From an uncultured Vampirovibrio sp. (GTDB lineage: Bacteria; Cyanobacteriota; Vampirovibrionia; Gastranaerophilales; Gastranaerophilaceae): DNA of 64,000 bases. Below, in pieces: positions 62,292 to 64,000 of this stretch. The DNA lies in NCBI GenBank assembly GCA_910584405.1, contig CAJUAL010000007.1, positions 46,895-110,894 of the forward strand, written 5' to 3'. The notes beneath the pieces were generated by a model. That model was not told the origin of the DNA. It searched no databases and was given only the letters and a program-made list of their open reading frames with translations. Made by a program: the position numbers and the translations under genes. The stretch's first letter is position 1. Each line of letters begins with the position of its first letter.

Positions 62292-63637
62292 TTTTGAATT
62301 TTACTTTGAAGCATTAACATTGCATTAATTAAAGGATCAATTGTCGGCGAATACGGTGGAGAATATGTTAAATCATTTCTGCTGTATTCATCAACTGTCA
62401 TATGTGCAACAAGCGCTGACGTAAGTGAGTTTATTCGTTTATCTGCGCCGATTGAACCTATTGCCTGTGCGCCAAGCAACATTCCCGTTATTTTATCGGC
62501 GACAACTTTTAACACAATTTCTCCAACTTCGGGCATATAACCGACTTTATCATGTTTTTCTAACATTACTGACACTGGATTAAAACCTATATTTGAAGCT
62601 TCTCTTTCTGTTAGCCCTGTCATTGACATTGTTGTATTAAGACATCTTGTAACAGCTGAACCTAAAACACCCTCAAATTGTTCTACTCCGCCTGCGGCGT
62701 TTATTGCCGCACAACGACCTTCCTTATTTGCCGTTGAACCTAAAGGAATCCAAACACTGCGGCCACTGACTAAATGTCTTTCTTCACAACAATCTCCGCA
62801 GGCATATATATCAGGAACAGAGGTTTGCATAAGCTTATTTACCTTTATTGCTCCCGTTACACCTATCTCTAACCCAGCATCGCGTGCTATTTCGACATTA
62901 GGTTTTACTCCTGTACAAATTACAACCATATCAGTTTGGATTTCTTTGCCTGAAAGAGTTTTAACAGTATGAACCGAGTCTTCTCCTATAAACTCTGAAA
63001 CTATTTCGCTTGTTAAAAATTCAAAATTACCGTTATTCTCAGATTCAATCCTGTTTTTTATCAAATCAGAAATTTCGTCATCAAACATCGACATAATTCT
63101 TTCATTTTTTTCAATAACAGTGACCTTTAAGCCGTTTTTAACAAAAGCTTCCAGTAATTCCATACCAATATAACCGCTTCCGATTATAGTCGCATGATTT
63201 GAGTTAAACATCTTTTCTCTGATATTTATACCGTCCTCGATTTTTCGTACTGTAAAAACATTATTCTTACAATTTATACCGCTTATATTTGGTATTAACG
63301 GACTTGCTCCTGTTGCTATAATAAGTTTGTCATAAGGCACAAGATACGCATTATTCTCATCTTTTACAAGTACCTGTTTATGCTCTATAAGTATTTTATC
63401 TACTCGGGATTTTAAATATACGTCAATACCGAGTTTATTAAATTCTTCAACCGAACGTACCAAAAGTGCAGTGTAATCCTTAAAATTACCCTCAATATAA
63501 TACGGAAGCCCGCAAGATGAATACGATACATGCGTATCATCCGTATATATTGAAACTTTTGAATCAGGTAGTAAACGTTTTATTTTTGATGCGGCTTTCG
63601 CCCCTGCAGCAACTCCGCCAATAATAACGATATTCAT
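62288..63637 (-). CDS. CoA-disulfide reductase / NADH oxidase-like flavoprotein
   Basis: The 449-residue flavoprotein has GGVAAGAKAASKIKR, the single redox Cys42 in SYSSCGLPYY, a second GSGYIGMELLEAF NAD motif, and DIYACGDCCE. The C-terminal dimerisation domain includes YSPPYSPTIDPL. The family covers CoA-disulfide reductases and H2O2/NADH oxidases; the single active-site Cys supports either. No rhodanese tail is present. It may protect against oxygen in this anaerobe, which is inference. Confidence 0.88.
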   Translation of the reverse strand: MNIVIIGGVAAGAKAASKIKRLLPDSKVSIYTDDTHVSYSSCGLPYYIEGNFKDYTALLVRSVEEFNKLGIDVYLKSRVDKILIEHKQVLVKDENNAYLVPYDKLIIATGASPLIPNISGINCKNNVFTVRKIEDGINIREKMFNSNHATIIGSGYIGMELLEAFVKNGLKVTVIEKNERIMSMFDDEISDLIKNRIESENNGNFEFLTSEIVSEFIGEDSVHTVKTLSGKEIQTDMVVICTGVKPNVEIARDAGLEIGVTGAIKVNKLMQTSVPDIYACGDCCEERHLVSGRSVWIPLGSTANKEGRCAAINAAGGVEQFEGVLGSAVTRCLNTTMSMTGLTEREASNIGFNPVSVMLEKHDKVGYMPEVGEIVLKVVADKITGMLLGAQAIGSIGADKRINSLTSALVAHMTVDEYSRNDLTYSPPYSPTIDPLINAMLMLQSKIQN

Positions 63638-63686
63638 AATAAATTTAATCTAATATAATTATTGGCAAAATTCATTATACAATTGT

Positions 63687-63827
63687 CTAATTACAGCTAT
63701 ATGTATTTAAAATAACGGTTTTCATAAAATCGCAATATAAATCTTTGTCTTCTTCAATATCCTCAGCTTTTTTGATAAGATTCTTAATCTCTACTATAAC
63801 TTGCTGTCTTAAAATATCCTCATACAT
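63687..63827 (-). CDS. Small protein, 46 aa
   Basis: The frame reads MYEDILRQQVIVEIKNLIKK and ends KTVILNTYSCN. It is helical and acidic with two Cys near the C-terminus. GGAG lies 11 nt before the ATG at 63827, a somewhat long gap. It is upstream of the CoA-disulfide reductase gene on the same strand (49-bp gap), so they may be co-transcribed. Confidence 0.5.
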   Translation of the reverse strand: MYEDILRQQVIVEIKNLIKKAEDIEEDKDLYCDFMKTVILNTYSCN

Positions 63828-63925
63828 TGTAATACACACTCCGTGAAATCTATTTACAAATATATATACGGACTTTTTAACTTAAAACTTGAGGAAATTA
63901 TCATAATTGTTACAAAAATTAAAAA

Positions 63926-63955
63926 AGGACGGATTTTACTCCGTCCTCTTTTGTT
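63926..63955 (-). terminator. Terminator of a gene beyond the right edge
   Basis: AGGACGGA pairs with TCCGTCCT; on the minus strand a T run follows. A minus-strand frame ending ...KYHKNY stops at about 63980, so a gene enters from the right with only its last few codons in the window. Confidence 0.75.
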
Positions 63956-64000
63956 ATAACGATTTAATAACAGCATTATTAGTAGTTCTTGTGGTATTTT

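Noticed and set aside
1..64000. CRISPR array, insertion sequence or prophage
   Set aside because: No regularly spaced repeat series, no transposase or integrase, and no phage structural gene was seen.

Overview
The window is a low-GC bacterial chromosome segment with short intergenic gaps, no prophage, no insertion sequence and no CRISPR array. Several traits point to a gut non-photosynthetic cyanobacterial relative (Vampirovibrionia / Melainabacteria, probably Gastranaerophilales): a Tic20-like membrane protein, DUF3153/LppM-like and CHASE2-cyclase proteins, a pyruvate:ferredoxin oxidoreductase indicating anaerobic metabolism, prepilin-like proteins with an FTLAEVLITLGIIGI-type start, and unclassified proteins opening with MKILPINYN, MNIQLLTSRLF or MGMAASQARLL. 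This placement is inference from protein character, not from a search.

Layout. 1-4230 (minus): RNase E/G (cut by the window edge), a radical SAM-DUF2344 protein and two small unknowns. 4338-7317: a small Gly/Met-rich protein, YajQ, and a membrane CHASE2 adenylate cyclase. 7380-11641 (plus): a five-gene run with KDPG-type aldolase, PfkB sugar kinase, CsaB-like pyruvyl transferase, a family 2 glycosyltransferase and a DUF2628-like membrane protein, followed by tRNA-Leu. 11830-21149 (minus): patatin-like lipase, a HEAT-like protein, an operon of pgi, a secreted protein, trxB and a zinc-ribbon/HNH protein, then a 712-residue unknown protein behind a perfect sigma-28 promoter. 21342-25257: an AMIN-like anchored protein, wecB, and glutaredoxin plus a degenerate hybrid-cluster-like protein. 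25379-28923 (minus): rpsL-rpsG flanked by an inverted repeat pair, Tic20-like/TPR genes and a coiled-coil protein. 29167-37291: PerM-type transporter, second radical SAM protein, histidine phosphatase, LeuD, SEC-C protein, recN, and a zinc-ribbon/SPFH fusion. 37427-38827: an RpoD-like sigma factor and tRNA-Val, whose 3' end is repeated 165 bp downstream. 38828-46091: lipoprotein, RlmD-type methyltransferase, RelA/SpoT-like protein, nifJ. 46192-52020: hydrolase, family 4 uracil-DNA glycosylase, M16 peptidase, a NanE/ROK amino-sugar operon, a UbiA-type enzyme and a CopG-like regulator. 52108-63827: GH38 mannosidase, glmS, thrB, ferredoxin, MnmC-like methyltransferase, a prepilin, an FAD oxidoreductase and a CoA-disulfide-reductase-like enzyme.

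How the genes fit together. Most are housekeeping: sugar phosphate flow (Pgi, GlmS, NanE/ROK, KDPG aldolase/kinase), fermentative electron transfer (NifJ, ferredoxin), redox care (TrxB, glutaredoxin, disulfide reductase), translation and repair. Set against this are unclassified genes linked by promoter signals rather than by position. Six carry a CTTTATATA-like box 27-42 bp upstream of the start, and one long protein has a 16/16 sigma-28 site. These two regulatory observations, the duplicated tRNA-Val tail around a hairpin-rich insert, and the degenerate Hcp-like protein next to a glutaredoxin are the most notable signals.
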